This document shows positions 1-7,245 of a DNA stretch of 59,243 nt, in pieces. This DNA comes from a virus. The notes under the pieces are model-generated. The model was not told where the DNA came from, searched no databases, and was given only the letters and a program-made list of their open reading frames with translations. Made by a program: the position numbers and the translations under genes. The stretch is from IMG/VR virus record IMGVR_UViG_3300022690_001351, positions 1 through 59,243 of that record; one strand, written 5' to 3'. Every line of letters starts with the position of its first letter. Position 1 is the stretch's first letter.

Positions 1-23
1 AAAAGGGTATTATGGTTTTTATA

Positions 24-143
24 AGCAAGCAAAAGCGGATTCCGCCCCCGACAGTAGCGGTTTTTTTATGACTTCTGTTGGGTGACGATTATAACTTCTT
101 TTGCTTGCTGTAAATAAAGTTGTACAACTATTCAACAGAAGAC
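24..143. promoter_or_regulatory. Leader with interleaved inverted repeats
   Basis: Three symmetric elements lie before the first gene. AGCAAGCAAAAG (24-35) is exactly complementary to CTTTTGCTTGCT (98-109). CTTCTGTTG (72-80) is complementary to CAACAGAAG (133-141). AGTTGTACAACT (118-129) is a perfect 12-bp palindrome. CCGC at 42-45 can pair with GCGG at 35-38 or at 57-60; the second pairing is followed by seven T. The mutually exclusive pairings look like an attenuator, and the palindrome looks like an operator. Function is inferred only from symmetry. Confidence 0.4.
42..67 (+). terminator. Possible weak intrinsic terminator
   Basis: A short stem, CCGC (42-45) with GCGG (57-60), is followed by seven T (61-67). 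The stem is only 4 bp, so it may be an attenuator rather than a strong terminator. It would end transcription entering from the left of the window. Confidence 0.35.
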
Positions 144-156
144 TAAAAGGATCGTT

Positions 157-549
157 ATGATGGATATATTTATTTATTTGTTGCCATTATTAATGTTTGC
201 CGTGATCTTGGTTATGCTCTTTCGACCAAGAGGTATATTCAACCGAAGGACTAATATTAATTTAAGATGTGAAGAATTTAAATGGGCTTACGCATTTTTT
301 GTACCCTTTTCTTGCATAGACAAGCATGTAAAAACTTTGAAATCAAAAGAGGAAATAGAGCAATACGCTCAAGATATAGCACATGATAATCCTAAATATC
401 TTTCTCTTCATGATATGGATGATATTAGACAACTAGTTGGGCTAGAGCGATTAACGCCTCTCACATTTGAACCTTTTGATGATCCATCAAAGCCCCCACA
501 AGTCGATGAGGAATTTTTGAACTCTTTCAATAAAGGATTTGGAAAATGA
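157..549 (+). CDS. Small membrane-anchored hypothetical protein
   Basis: 130 residues. Residues 4-22 form one hydrophobic segment, followed at once by an Arg-rich stretch (RPRGIFNRR), so the rest probably lies in the cytoplasm. The C-terminal motif PPQVDEEFLNSF recurs as PAPQVDEEMMQSF in the protein at 1357-2025, which suggests a shared binding partner. AAAGGAT precedes ATG 157; ATG 160 is an alternative start. The stop overlaps the next start (ATGA), so the two are translationally coupled. No family recognised. Confidence 0.7.
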   Translation: MMDIFIYLLPLLMFAVILVMLFRPRGIFNRRTNINLRCEEFKWAYAFFVPFSCIDKHVKTLKSKEEIEQYAQDIAHDNPKYLSLHDMDDIRQLVGLERLTPLTFEPFDDPSKPPQVDEEFLNSFNKGFGK

Positions 550-758
550 CTAAAGAACAAATATTAGCGAAGCTTCAAAAAGATGCTGATGCTGCTGCTG
601 TCAAGGCTGATGTTACTGCTAAAGCCTTTGCTGCTACTGATGCTCATGGTGCTGTTTCTTATGATCCTGTTGCTTTTGCTAAGGCTTTTGCTGCCGCTAA
701 TGACAAAGTTGCTGCTGATACAGCTATTGCTGAAATAAAAGAGGCTGATGATGACTAA
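546..758 (+). CDS. Small Ala-rich helical protein
   Basis: 70 residues, dominated by Ala, Asp and Lys and predicted to be a helical hairpin. The N-terminal pattern MTKEQILAKLQKDADA resembles the starts of the proteins at 35490 (RKQMIAKLEKNAEA) and 35752 (KKQALINLQKIVKDAD), so these look like one small family with divergent bodies. The gene overlaps its left neighbour by 4 bases. Its last codons (GAT GAT GAC TAA) also supply the ATGATGAC start of the next gene. Function unknown. Confidence 0.65.
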   Translation: MTKEQILAKLQKDADAAAVKADVTAKAFAATDAHGAVSYDPVAFAKAFAAANDKVAADTAIAEIKEADDD

Positions 759-1326
759 AGTAACCAAAGAGCAAATAACTGAAATATTCTTACAACCTCT
801 TACGAGTATATTTTACTTTAACCAAAAGCCTGATTTTTCTGTTGAAATGTATCTTGATGCCATAGACCGAATGGGATTTAAGGATGATAAGGAGTTAAGG
901 CGTGTGCATAATGAGATTGTCAGCACCTGTGACCGCATGCCAAAGCCTGTAAAGATTGAGGAGATTTTAAAGCAGAACAGAAAAGAAAAAGAAGAGGAAA
1001 TAAAGAAAAAAATTAACCAACCTGCAATCTACAGCATGACGGATACACCGCAATGGCAAAAAGTAAAATCAATATTATATGAAAAACATAGTGATCCTAT
1101 TTTTGCATCATACAATCAGGATTTAAAATTTCTGGGAGTAAAAACAAAAACAGGAACAGTATGCATGTGCCTGCCAAATGATAAAATACAAAGGGAGGTT
1201 AAACCTCTTGCCCATAGTATATTAAAGGCTTGGAAGGATATAAATCCTAGCATTAAGGATATGCGATGGGGCGCAATTTTTAATAACATTCCAAGTGATT
1301 ATTTTTACGAGATGGTATATTTATAA
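748..1326 (+). CDS. Replication-type protein with possible DnaA-N-like C-terminal domain
   Basis: 192 residues. Residues about 30-75 (Y-L-D-A-I-D-R-M-G-F-K-D-D-K-E-L then M-P-K-P-V-K-I-E-E-I-L) form a helical module repeated in the next gene (K-A-M-E-K-M-D-F-K-D-D-E-E-I then M-P-M-P-C-E-I-R-E-A-L). This type of module occurs in phage helicase-loader or replisome-organiser proteins. The C-terminal part (DLKFLGVKTKTGTVCMCLPN, then QREVKPLAHSILKAW) resembles the DnaA N-terminal fold seen in phage initiators. Replication initiation is inferred from motif shape, not from a search. ATG 748 or 751 is the start. Confidence 0.5.
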   Translation: MMTKVTKEQITEIFLQPLTSIFYFNQKPDFSVEMYLDAIDRMGFKDDKELRRVHNEIVSTCDRMPKPVKIEEILKQNRKEKEEEIKKKINQPAIYSMTDTPQWQKVKSILYEKHSDPIFASYNQDLKFLGVKTKTGTVCMCLPNDKIQREVKPLAHSILKAWKDINPSIKDMRWGAIFNNIPSDYFYEMVYL

Positions 1327-1356
1327 ACAAGGTTAGCACATTGTATGGAGGGCGGT

Positions 1357-2025
1357 ATGGGTAAGAGAAATGAAATTCAAGAGCAACTTATTGAGGCCAT
1401 AAAACAAAACGATTTAATGAAAGTCTCACGTTTATTTGAAGACGAACTCCCTAAAATTAATTGGGATCAGTTGTGTGATGAATCTCTTACGATTGCTCAT
1501 GAAAATAATTATCCAACACTATTGAAATTTTTACAGGATCAATTCACCTCATATCCTCCTGGACGCCCACCAGCACCACAAGTGGATGAAGAAATGATGC
1601 AAAGTTTTATAGACCAGAAAATGAAAGAGCTAGGAGAGGCAGAGGAAAAAGAACGTGATGATGCTAAGAGCAAAAAAGTAATACACATTGAGGATGATTG
1701 TACGCTTTGGAATTTATATAGAGCTATGGAGTTTTTCAGTGACAAAAGAGCGACAGGGTATGTGATTCCAACATATGAAAAAGCTATGGAGAAAATGGAT
1801 TTTAAAGACGATGAGGAGATAGAAAAGACTTTTGAGTACATAATAGACAACTACAAGTCAATGCCCATGCCATGTGAGATTAGGGAGGCTTTGGAGAAAG
1901 TGAGGGAGTCAACAAAAGAAGTTGAAGCTTTTTTAAAGATGATGGTTGATGATAAAGAAATAGAAAAGGATATTAAGATAATTCAAGAAGACATGGAAAA
2001 GAGAATTATAGAGATTGAGGGTTAA
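1357..2025 (+). CDS. Acidic protein sharing the FKDD module with its neighbour
   Basis: 222 residues from ATG 1357. I chose this start because GGAGG sits 5 bases upstream; ATG 1345 itself overlaps that ribosome site. The N-terminal 70 residues look helical with weak ankyrin-like spacing. The middle carries PAPQVDEEMMQSF, shared with the first protein. Residues about 125-185 repeat the helicase-loader-like module of the preceding gene. The C-terminus is a charged helix. Probably a partner or paralogue in replication. The stop TAA abuts the next ATG. Confidence 0.55.
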   Translation: MGKRNEIQEQLIEAIKQNDLMKVSRLFEDELPKINWDQLCDESLTIAHENNYPTLLKFLQDQFTSYPPGRPPAPQVDEEMMQSFIDQKMKELGEAEEKERDDAKSKKVIHIEDDCTLWNLYRAMEFFSDKRATGYVIPTYEKAMEKMDFKDDEEIEKTFEYIIDNYKSMPMPCEIREALEKVRESTKEVEAFLKMMVDDKEIEKDIKIIQEDMEKRIIEIEG

Positions 2026-2328
2026 ATGAAAACTATATTAACAATTATTATTATCCTGTTGGCTGGTTATGCGAATGCTAAAGATGCTGAAATTAAATGT
2101 TATAACGGTGGTAAGTTAATTTATCACAATAATCTATATAAAACAATTGAGTTTCCAACAGGTACTATACAATTTAAAGATAATAATGATAATTTTATAG
2201 CGATTACTAATAATTGTGTAGTCATTATGCCTAAGACCTGGAGTAACACAACTGAAAAGAAAGATGAGGAACATAAAGCAATGATCCTAAAAAAAATAGA
2301 GGAAATGAACAGAAAAGTTGAGAAATAA
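2026..2328 (+). CDS. Small secreted or periplasmic hypothetical protein
   Basis: 100 residues with a clear N-terminal signal peptide: MK, a hydrophobic core (ILTIIIILLAGY), then an Ala-rich cleavage site (ANAKDA). The mature part is small, with Cys residues at about 25 and 65 that could form a disulphide, and a Lys/Glu-rich C-terminal helix. It starts directly after the preceding stop. The first bases (TTAAATGAAAACTATATTA) are nearly identical to those of the gene at 2417. Function unknown. Confidence 0.6.
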   Translation: MKTILTIIIILLAGYANAKDAEIKCYNGGKLIYHNNLYKTIEFPTGTIQFKDNNDNFIAITNNCVVIMPKTWSNTTEKKDEEHKAMILKKIEEMNRKVEK

Positions 2329-2347
2329 ATATAAACATATTATTAAT

Positions 2348-2416
2348 ATGGAAAATATTTCAACTGAAAAAGAACTACATTATGCTTTAGTAAAATTAGG
2401 GAAATGGGAAAGTTAA
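2348..2416 (+). CDS. Possible 22-residue leader peptide
   Basis: A short reading frame (MENISTEKELHY, then ALVKLGKWES) ends at the base before ATG 2417. It has no clear ribosome site. It may be a leader peptide coupled to the next gene, or chance. Confidence 0.2.
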   Translation: MENISTEKELHYALVKLGKWES

Positions 2417-2842
2417 ATGAGAACTATATTAGAGAGATTATATAACCATTCTATAAAATATTGCAGTAATGGACTAGATCCAATTGTTATGCAGTCTTTT
2501 AGATGGAAAGAAGAAAAATTAATATTATTTGAAAATGATGACAAAATAGATTTAAATATAGATAATTATATTATTAGTATAGTTAAAAGATCTAATAAAA
2601 ATATAGATAGTTATTTAGGTGATATGATTGAATCTGCAAGATTAATATTATCTAAAACAAAAACTAAAAGATTACACGGCTATATAATAGGTGCAAATGA
2701 AAATCCAAATAGACTTATGGGATTTATTAAAAATGATAATAGTTGGTTTAAGACTCTACAAATCAGCGATTATTCAACAGATACATTAAATGGGATGTTA
2801 TTAGGAGAGATTACCATTGATATTTTAATTTCAGAAAATTAG
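2417..2842 (+). CDS. Hypothetical protein
   Basis: 141 residues, very AT-rich codons and many Asn and Ile. No signal peptide, membrane segment or known motif seen; mixed alpha/beta composition. Its start context copies that of the gene at 2026 (TTAAATGARAACTATATTA), although the encoded proteins are unrelated. This is one of several cases here of shared 5' ends on different genes. Confidence 0.55.
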   Translation: MRTILERLYNHSIKYCSNGLDPIVMQSFRWKEEKLILFENDDKIDLNIDNYIISIVKRSNKNIDSYLGDMIESARLILSKTKTKRLHGYIIGANENPNRLMGFIKNDNSWFKTLQISDYSTDTLNGMLLGEITIDILISEN

Positions 2843-2853
2843 TAATATGCAAA

Positions 2854-2952
2854 ATGACTTATGAAATTAAATCTACTTATGATTTTATTAGAAGTGCGAA
2901 AATGACACACTGTCTTTTGAATGTATCAATTAAAGAGGTTGATGATGATTAA
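2854..2952 (+). CDS. Possible 32-residue protein
   Basis: The frame MTYEIKSTYDFIRSAK continues to ...IKEVDDD and stops. It begins with the MT start common in this genome and ends with the same GATGATGAT run seen at other gene junctions. Ribosome site weak. It could be the remnant of a longer gene. Confidence 0.25.
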   Translation: MTYEIKSTYDFIRSAKMTHCLLNVSIKEVDDD

Positions 2953-3017
2953 AATAAATAACGTAAAACTAATGATAATTTGTAACAACTCGGTTTAAAC
3001 TCGGTAATATATACAAA

Positions 3018-3485
3018 ATGACACAAGAAGATACGCAATTTAAAAAAGGTAACACTAAATCCGTTGGCAATAAGGGCGGCAGACCTAAAGGCAAAAGCAT
3101 GCAAAAGATATTAAAGCATATGCTTAAAGGCACTATGTTTGTTCAAGATGATGTAGTTGTTAATAAAAAAGGGGAGGTCACAAGGGAGCTTACGACCAAA
3201 GAAGTCCTAGCCTTAAAATTGGTAACAATAGGTCTTGAAGGTGAAGACGCCGATGCCATGCGTTCTATCCTTGCTATAATTGATAGAGTAGATGGAAAGG
3301 TTACTGATAAGGTAGAGCAGAAGAATATCGATCCATATACAGAAGCTGACTACAAAAGATTAGAAGAACACGACCAACGTCAAAAAGAAGCATACCACAA
3401 GCAACAAATGAAAAACATGTCTGCGGAAGAGGTGCAAGCAATCATAAAAGAAAGGGAGGACAAAGAAAATGACAGAACTGATTAG
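3018..3485 (+). CDS. DUF5681-like protein, candidate terminase small subunit
   Basis: 155 residues. The N-terminus QFKKGNTKSVGNKGGRPKGK matches the Lys/Gly/Arg-rich DUF5681 signature (FKKGxSGNxxGRPKG), common in phage packaging regions. A helical region and a charged coiled-coil tail (KEREDKENDRTD) follow. No other terminase small subunit is evident in the window, so this is the best candidate, but it lies about 12 kb from the large subunit and on the other strand. Its 3' end overlaps the kinase gene by 17 bases. Confidence 0.5.
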   Translation: MTQEDTQFKKGNTKSVGNKGGRPKGKSMQKILKHMLKGTMFVQDDVVVNKKGEVTRELTTKEVLALKLVTIGLEGEDADAMRSILAIIDRVDGKVTDKVEQKNIDPYTEADYKRLEEHDQRQKEAYHKQQMKNMSAEEVQAIIKEREDKENDRTD

Positions 3486-3942
3486 TGGCTTTCCAGGTGT
3501 TGGCAAGAGTTTTTTTGTTTGGCATTATAAAGGTCGTTTGAGATTACCAACTGATCCAAAGATAAATATTATGGATAGTGACAGTAGCAGGTTTAGTTTG
3601 GATGAGGATGGGGCTTTGTTTCCACAAAACTATATTGATTATATTTTAGATTCCGCAGACGAGTTTGATATAGTCATGATAAGTACACATGATGTTGTAA
3701 GAGATGCGTTAGTTAAACAGGATATTGATTTTACTTTGGTATATCCAAACATAGATTTAAAAAGTGAATATATGGAAAGATATAACCAGAGAGGGGATAA
3801 TAAAAGTTTTATCAAATTGATTAATACCAACTGGGATAAATGGATAACAGAGTTACAAAGCCAAGAGGGTTGCAAAAAGATTGAATTAAGCACAGGACAA
3901 TATTTAAGTGATGTTATAAGTGATATTCTAATAGAGCTATAA
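3469..3942 (+). CDS. P-loop kinase (nucleotide or nucleoside kinase-like)
   Basis: 157 residues. Walker A motif GFPGVGKSF at residues 7-15. DSDSS near residue 37 fits the acceptor or Walker B region. RYNQRGDNKSF near residue 105 fits a LID-like Arg-containing segment of adenylate-kinase-type folds. The size suits a small NMP or polynucleotide kinase. Substrate cannot be told from sequence; a role in nucleotide supply or RNA end repair is possible. The ribosome site GGGAGG lies inside the upstream gene, with which it overlaps. Confidence 0.7.
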   Translation: MTELISGFPGVGKSFFVWHYKGRLRLPTDPKINIMDSDSSRFSLDEDGALFPQNYIDYILDSADEFDIVMISTHDVVRDALVKQDIDFTLVYPNIDLKSEYMERYNQRGDNKSFIKLINTNWDKWITELQSQEGCKKIELSTGQYLSDVISDILIEL

Positions 3943-4002
3943 ATGAATAATAAAATGCGAGATAGGATTGATAGACTGCTTTTATATTAAATAACACCCC
4001 CC

Positions 4003-4031
4003 TTGACAAGTCGCCGCCCATCGTGTATAAT
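4003..4031 (+). promoter_or_regulatory. Conserved-spacer promoter, copy 1
   Basis: TTGACA (4003-4008), a 17-bp spacer AGTCGCCGCCCATCGTG and a consensus TATAAT (4026-4031). The predicted start of transcription is only 1-3 bases before ATG 4040, so the first message is probably leaderless. It heads the 4040-7102 cassette. Confidence 0.85.
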
Positions 4032-4039
4032 AAATCATT

Positions 4040-4255
4040 ATGAAATTTATAGAAAGAAAAACAGTTATTAAATACCATGGACTATTTAAAATACATCATA
4101 GATATTATGTGTATTATATTTTCGGCATTCCTGTTAGAAGGAAATTTATAAATACTGTTTGCAATGACGATGTTAAAGTTTTCAACACATCCGAAGACGC
4201 AGCCCAGTACTTATTCGATAACTTTGGTATTGAACATGAGTTTGAAAATGAATAA
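4040..4255 (+). CDS. Small basic hypothetical protein, probably from a leaderless message
   Basis: 71 residues: a basic, Tyr-rich N-terminal half (HHRYYVYYIF) and an acidic C-terminus. There is no ribosome site. The ATG lies 9 bases after the last base of the promoter -10 box, which points to leaderless translation. No family recognised. Its end overlaps the next gene by 8 bases. Confidence 0.6.
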   Translation: MKFIERKTVIKYHGLFKIHHRYYVYYIFGIPVRRKFINTVCNDDVKVFNTSEDAAQYLFDNFGIEHEFENE

Positions 4256-4706
4256 CAAAGAAATTAAAGAGGCTTTAAAAACCGCACGTAAGCAAGAAGC
4301 TATATATTATAGACTTTATCATAATAGTGAAGGTATATCTTATGCTGACAAACAAATATTGGGAGATAAAAAAGGACAGCAATTTGATTTAACAGAGAAA
4401 TATAAAGGAATGCTTTTAGAAAATTGCATAACCGATACCACGACTGCGTCAAAAGACAAAGAAATGCTCTTTGATGCTCATTGCGCGATAGGTGAGGGGG
4501 TAGTTTACTTTCATGACCTTGGTCACGGTGAAAGTGAGTGGATATTTGAAGAGTATCTTTTAACACAAATAACAGAAAGAGTTATTAAAAAATATGGAAT
4601 CCCTGTAATAGACGGTGATGCAAGTTCTGATTATGATGTATTTCTTAAAACAAAAATAGATTTAAAAGCCATGTACCAATTACTTGATGATAAAATAAAG
4701 GAATAG
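4248..4706 (+). CDS. Hypothetical protein
   Basis: 152 residues from ATG 4248 (MNNKEIKEALKTARKQ). ATG 4236 is an alternative; the frame stays open further upstream, but that part overlaps the previous gene. The start overlaps the previous stop, suggesting coupling. Helical N-terminus; the centre (GEGVVYFHDLGHGESEW) has clustered His, Asp and Glu that could bind metal. No family recognised. Confidence 0.55.
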   Translation: MNNKEIKEALKTARKQEAIYYRLYHNSEGISYADKQILGDKKGQQFDLTEKYKGMLLENCITDTTTASKDKEMLFDAHCAIGEGVVYFHDLGHGESEWIFEEYLLTQITERVIKKYGIPVIDGDASSDYDVFLKTKIDLKAMYQLLDDKIKE

Positions 4707-4717
4707 TAGGAATAATT

Positions 4718-4942
4718 ATGCTAACAGGATTATTGATAACAACATTGATAGTGTTATTGTGTGCAGGAGGTTGCAGTTACAAAAGTGTTGTAAGTAAGGA
4801 TTATGATGTAGGAAAAATTTGGGGTGTATTCTCAATCATCATACTAATTATATTCGCTTTTTTATTCCTCGCAAGCTACTTTCACGTCAACACAATAATC
4901 TCAAATCAACTTGACTTGGCAATTTTAACACAAGGGATATAA
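4718..4942 (+). CDS. Small two-span membrane protein
   Basis: 74 residues: a hydrophobic segment at 4-18 ending in CAGGCS, which weakly resembles a lipobox, and a second span at about 33-54. AGGAATAATT precedes the ATG. The next gene also encodes a two-span protein of 75 residues, so the pair may act together in the membrane. A lysis or superinfection role is possible but unsupported. Confidence 0.55.
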   Translation: MLTGLLITTLIVLLCAGGCSYKSVVSKDYDVGKIWGVFSIIILIIFAFLFLASYFHVNTIISNQLDLAILTQGI

Positions 4943-4943
4943 G

Positions 4944-5171
4944 ATGATATTAGCGATATTATGGTTTGTAGTTATTATGTTATTTGTATTTAGCTGCCTA
5001 ATGTATCAAGGGTATGTGATTAATGCAGATTCTCAGTTAAATGAGAAAACTGAAGCTACAACTATTTCTTATAGAACAATCACAGCAATATTCATAATCA
5101 TTACTACATGCTTTGCATTGCCAACGTTTTATTATACATTTCAAGCTATAACTATGGAGTTTATAAGATGA
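4944..5171 (+). CDS. Small two-span membrane protein
   Basis: 75 residues with spans at about 3-24 and 48-70, joined by a polar loop. It follows the previous gene by one base and its stop overlaps ATG 5168. Same size and topology as its neighbour, although sequence similarity is slight. Function unknown. Confidence 0.55.
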   Translation: MILAILWFVVIMLFVFSCLMYQGYVINADSQLNEKTEATTISYRTITAIFIIITTCFALPTFYYTFQAITMEFIR

Positions 5172-5491
5172 TAAAAGTAAATAACCAAATTGCATGGGAA
5201 GATTATAAAAAGTCCGTTAAATTTGATTCCTATGAGATAGTACCTTTTAAAAACTCAGAGTGCATGAATCATAGAGTCAAGGACATTTGCACAATAGAAG
5301 AGGCAGAGGTGTGGATATTATATGGTTTATATCAGCAAGATAAATTATACAGCAGTCAAAGAAGACGCATATTATCTAAAAGACCAACTAAAGAGGAATG
5401 TGAGCAGGTGCTATTTGAGGTCTTTAACACTAAAGAATATAATTTAATTCATGCAGGTATCAAGTGGCGAATTGCAGTAGGAGAAACATGA
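5168..5491 (+). CDS. Hypothetical protein with a paralogue at 47209
   Basis: 107 residues from ATG 5168, supported by GGAG upstream. YEIVPFKN, then EAEVWILYGLYQQDK, then FNTKEYNL align in order with YEIIALKD, EVEIWGLFGVLYEGK and HKDYYL in the protein at 47209-47469, so the two look paralogous across about 42 kb. Compact alpha/beta composition. Function unknown. Confidence 0.55.
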   Translation: MIKVNNQIAWEDYKKSVKFDSYEIVPFKNSECMNHRVKDICTIEEAEVWILYGLYQQDKLYSSQRRRILSKRPTKEECEQVLFEVFNTKEYNLIHAGIKWRIAVGET

Positions 5492-5805
5492 AAATAACCG
5501 ATGTAATATATGAAGAAGAGGGTGATATGGACATAGGACAAAATAATAGTAAGAAAAAGAGGCTATGGCATTGTATATGTGGTTTAGTAGGACTAGTGCT
5601 TATAGCGTGGTTCTTTCTGTTTTTCGGATTTTTTTGTATATCCTTAATTGCTTTAGGTTTGCCTTACATAGCGGCTTTTGGTTACTGTTTTTTATATGGT
5701 ATGGAGTTGGTAGCAGAACATGGGTGGGTCAGTTGGTATGCATTAGGTTGGGTCTTTGTTACGTTATCTTTTATTATAGTTCCACCAATAGGTTGCAGGA
5801 TATAA
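5488..5805 (+). CDS. Membrane protein with the MKITDVIYEEE leader
   Basis: 105 residues from ATG 5488 (GTAGGAGAAAC precedes it). The first 11 residues, MKITDVIYEEE, are identical to those of the gene at 5845; the bodies differ. This one has a Lys-rich stretch and then two or three hydrophobic spans (about 28-55 and 78-102). The shared head suggests a duplicated 5' module or a common targeting tag. Confidence 0.6.
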   Translation: MKITDVIYEEEGDMDIGQNNSKKKRLWHCICGLVGLVLIAWFFLFFGFFCISLIALGLPYIAAFGYCFLYGMELVAEHGWVSWYALGWVFVTLSFIIVPPIGCRI

Positions 5806-5844
5806 AATGATTATAGATATATTCCATTATAAAAGGGGAGAGAT

Positions 5845-6219
5845 ATGAAAATAACAGATGTAATATACGAAGAAGAAGATAAGAGGGATTATCTAGATTA
5901 CTCCACAGGTAGAGCCCTCTTTGATCTCAATGATGGTAGTAAAGCTGTGACACGTTTTAAAACACGTATAGATAGAAGTCATTGTGACTGGTGGGATGTC
6001 GTTATTGAGCAACCAAAAGTACCTATGTTATTTATATCAAACAAAAAGAGGCAATGGTATAAAAGGGTGTATAAAAAACTTGTAGATATGACAGTCAACC
6101 GTGTCTATGCTGATTATGTGAAGGAATTTAACAAGGAACAAAAATGCAAGAATAAGAAAGACAAAATCCCACCTTCACGACCAAGGGCAGGCAAGCCTAT
6201 TAAGACGAACGGAATATAA
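5845..6219 (+). CDS. Basic protein with the MKITDVIYEEE leader
   Basis: 124 residues. MKITDVIYEEE is followed by an unrelated soluble body with paired Trp (HCDWWDVVIEQP) and a strongly basic, Pro-rich C-terminus (PPSRPRAGKP), which could bind nucleic acid. GGGGAGAGAT precedes the ATG. Family not recognised. Confidence 0.6.
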   Translation: MKITDVIYEEEDKRDYLDYSTGRALFDLNDGSKAVTRFKTRIDRSHCDWWDVVIEQPKVPMLFISNKKRQWYKRVYKKLVDMTVNRVYADYVKEFNKEQKCKNKKDKIPPSRPRAGKPIKTNGI

Positions 6220-6221
6220 TC

Positions 6222-6332
6222 ATGATATATTACCTTTGGAACATATACCGCATGGCTCTTAACAACTGGGTCGATGCTGTGTTGAAAATTACAGTGCCTG
6301 TTAAAGAGAAAGGATCTGATAATGACGAATAA
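6222..6332 (+). CDS. Possible 36-residue protein
   Basis: A short frame (MIYYLWNIYRMALNNWVD to VKEKGSDNDE) with GGAATAT upstream. It overlaps the next ATG (6322) by 11 bases, the usual spacing style in this cassette. Amphipathic Trp- and Tyr-rich head. Confidence 0.4.
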   Translation: MIYYLWNIYRMALNNWVDAVLKITVPVKEKGSDNDE

Positions 6333-6816
6333 AATCATAGAGTTAAAAGAATACTTTGCAGATGAAGTACGTTGGACCAATCTTGATGATATCTATTATG
6401 CTGCTGTAAACTTATATAAAGCAAAACAAAGTATGGGTATAGCTGATGAAGCCTACCATATAGTTGAGCCTATTAAAAAAGATAAAACAAAATGGCAAAT
6501 AGTCTCTTTCAAAATAAAATGTGCAAATACAGGTAATGAACATACTTTTGAAAAGTTGACTATAAACACTCTTAGATCTTTATCTCACTTTCTTACTAGG
6601 CTTTTAGTGGATGATTTTGTAATTAATATCCAAAGTATTTTTGTAGATTTTTCCCATGATAAAACTAGAAACTCTATAGATTTGTATAATGAAAATCTTA
6701 CTTTTGATTTGTATATTTATAACCAATCTTTTAAAGGATTGTCACGAGATACTTTACAAGTAATACGCTTAAAAGTTGAACAGCTAATAGAGGAATATGA
6801 GCATGATAATAACTGA
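6322..6816 (+). CDS. Hypothetical protein
   Basis: 164 residues, mixed alpha/beta, with GGATCTGATA before the ATG. No motif or membrane segment seen. It overlaps both neighbours, so it belongs to the 4040-7102 operon. Confidence 0.6.
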   Translation: MTNKIIELKEYFADEVRWTNLDDIYYAAVNLYKAKQSMGIADEAYHIVEPIKKDKTKWQIVSFKIKCANTGNEHTFEKLTINTLRSLSHFLTRLLVDDFVINIQSIFVDFSHDKTRNSIDLYNENLTFDLYIYNQSFKGLSRDTLQVIRLKVEQLIEEYEHDNN

Positions 6817-7102
6817 AATACATTATAATGCCGCTGGCAATCCTATTAGATATCAAGTTGAGGATTTACCGCATGAATCTGGTTACAAAGTTACAGTAGC
6901 TGACCCAAAATCTACTCAAACCGCTCCCACGGACGGCTTGAATATCTCAATACAGCATCATGAATGGATAGAATATTCATACTGGACATATGAGGACATG
7001 CTCAAGATACAAGAGCTATTACCAGTAGCTATTGAAAGAATACGTAAATATGACGATGCCCACCAGCGATTAAGTGCTAATGTTAATTGGGATACTAAAT
7101 AA
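6797..7102 (+). CDS. Hypothetical protein
   Basis: 101 residues starting at ATG 6797 or 6803, preceded by AGAGGAAT. Beta-rich first half (IITEIHYNAAGNPIRYQVE) and a helical end. It overlaps the previous gene by 20 bases and ends the cassette before the capsid promoter. Confidence 0.55.
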   Translation: MSMIITEIHYNAAGNPIRYQVEDLPHESGYKVTVADPKSTQTAPTDGLNISIQHHEWIEYSYWTYEDMLKIQELLPVAIERIRKYDDAHQRLSANVNWDTK

Positions 7103-7130
7103 GACATATCCCTTTAAATCAATTTCCTGC

Positions 7131-7159
7131 TTGACACCCCCTCATAAGTAATGTTATTA
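7131..7159 (+). promoter_or_regulatory. Promoter of the capsid operon
   Basis: TTGACA (7131-7136), a 17-bp spacer ending in ATG, then TTATTA (7154-7159). It is a loose member of the conserved-spacer family: -35 box, spacing and the TG before the -10 are kept, but the spacer core differs. It lies about 90 bases before the protease gene. Confidence 0.55.
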
Positions 7160-7245
7160 GTTATATAATTGATAAGATATCAAATTTTAGATAAACCACG
7201 TTGAATAGATGATTGCGTCTAATGACTTGTACGGTGGTTTTCTAT

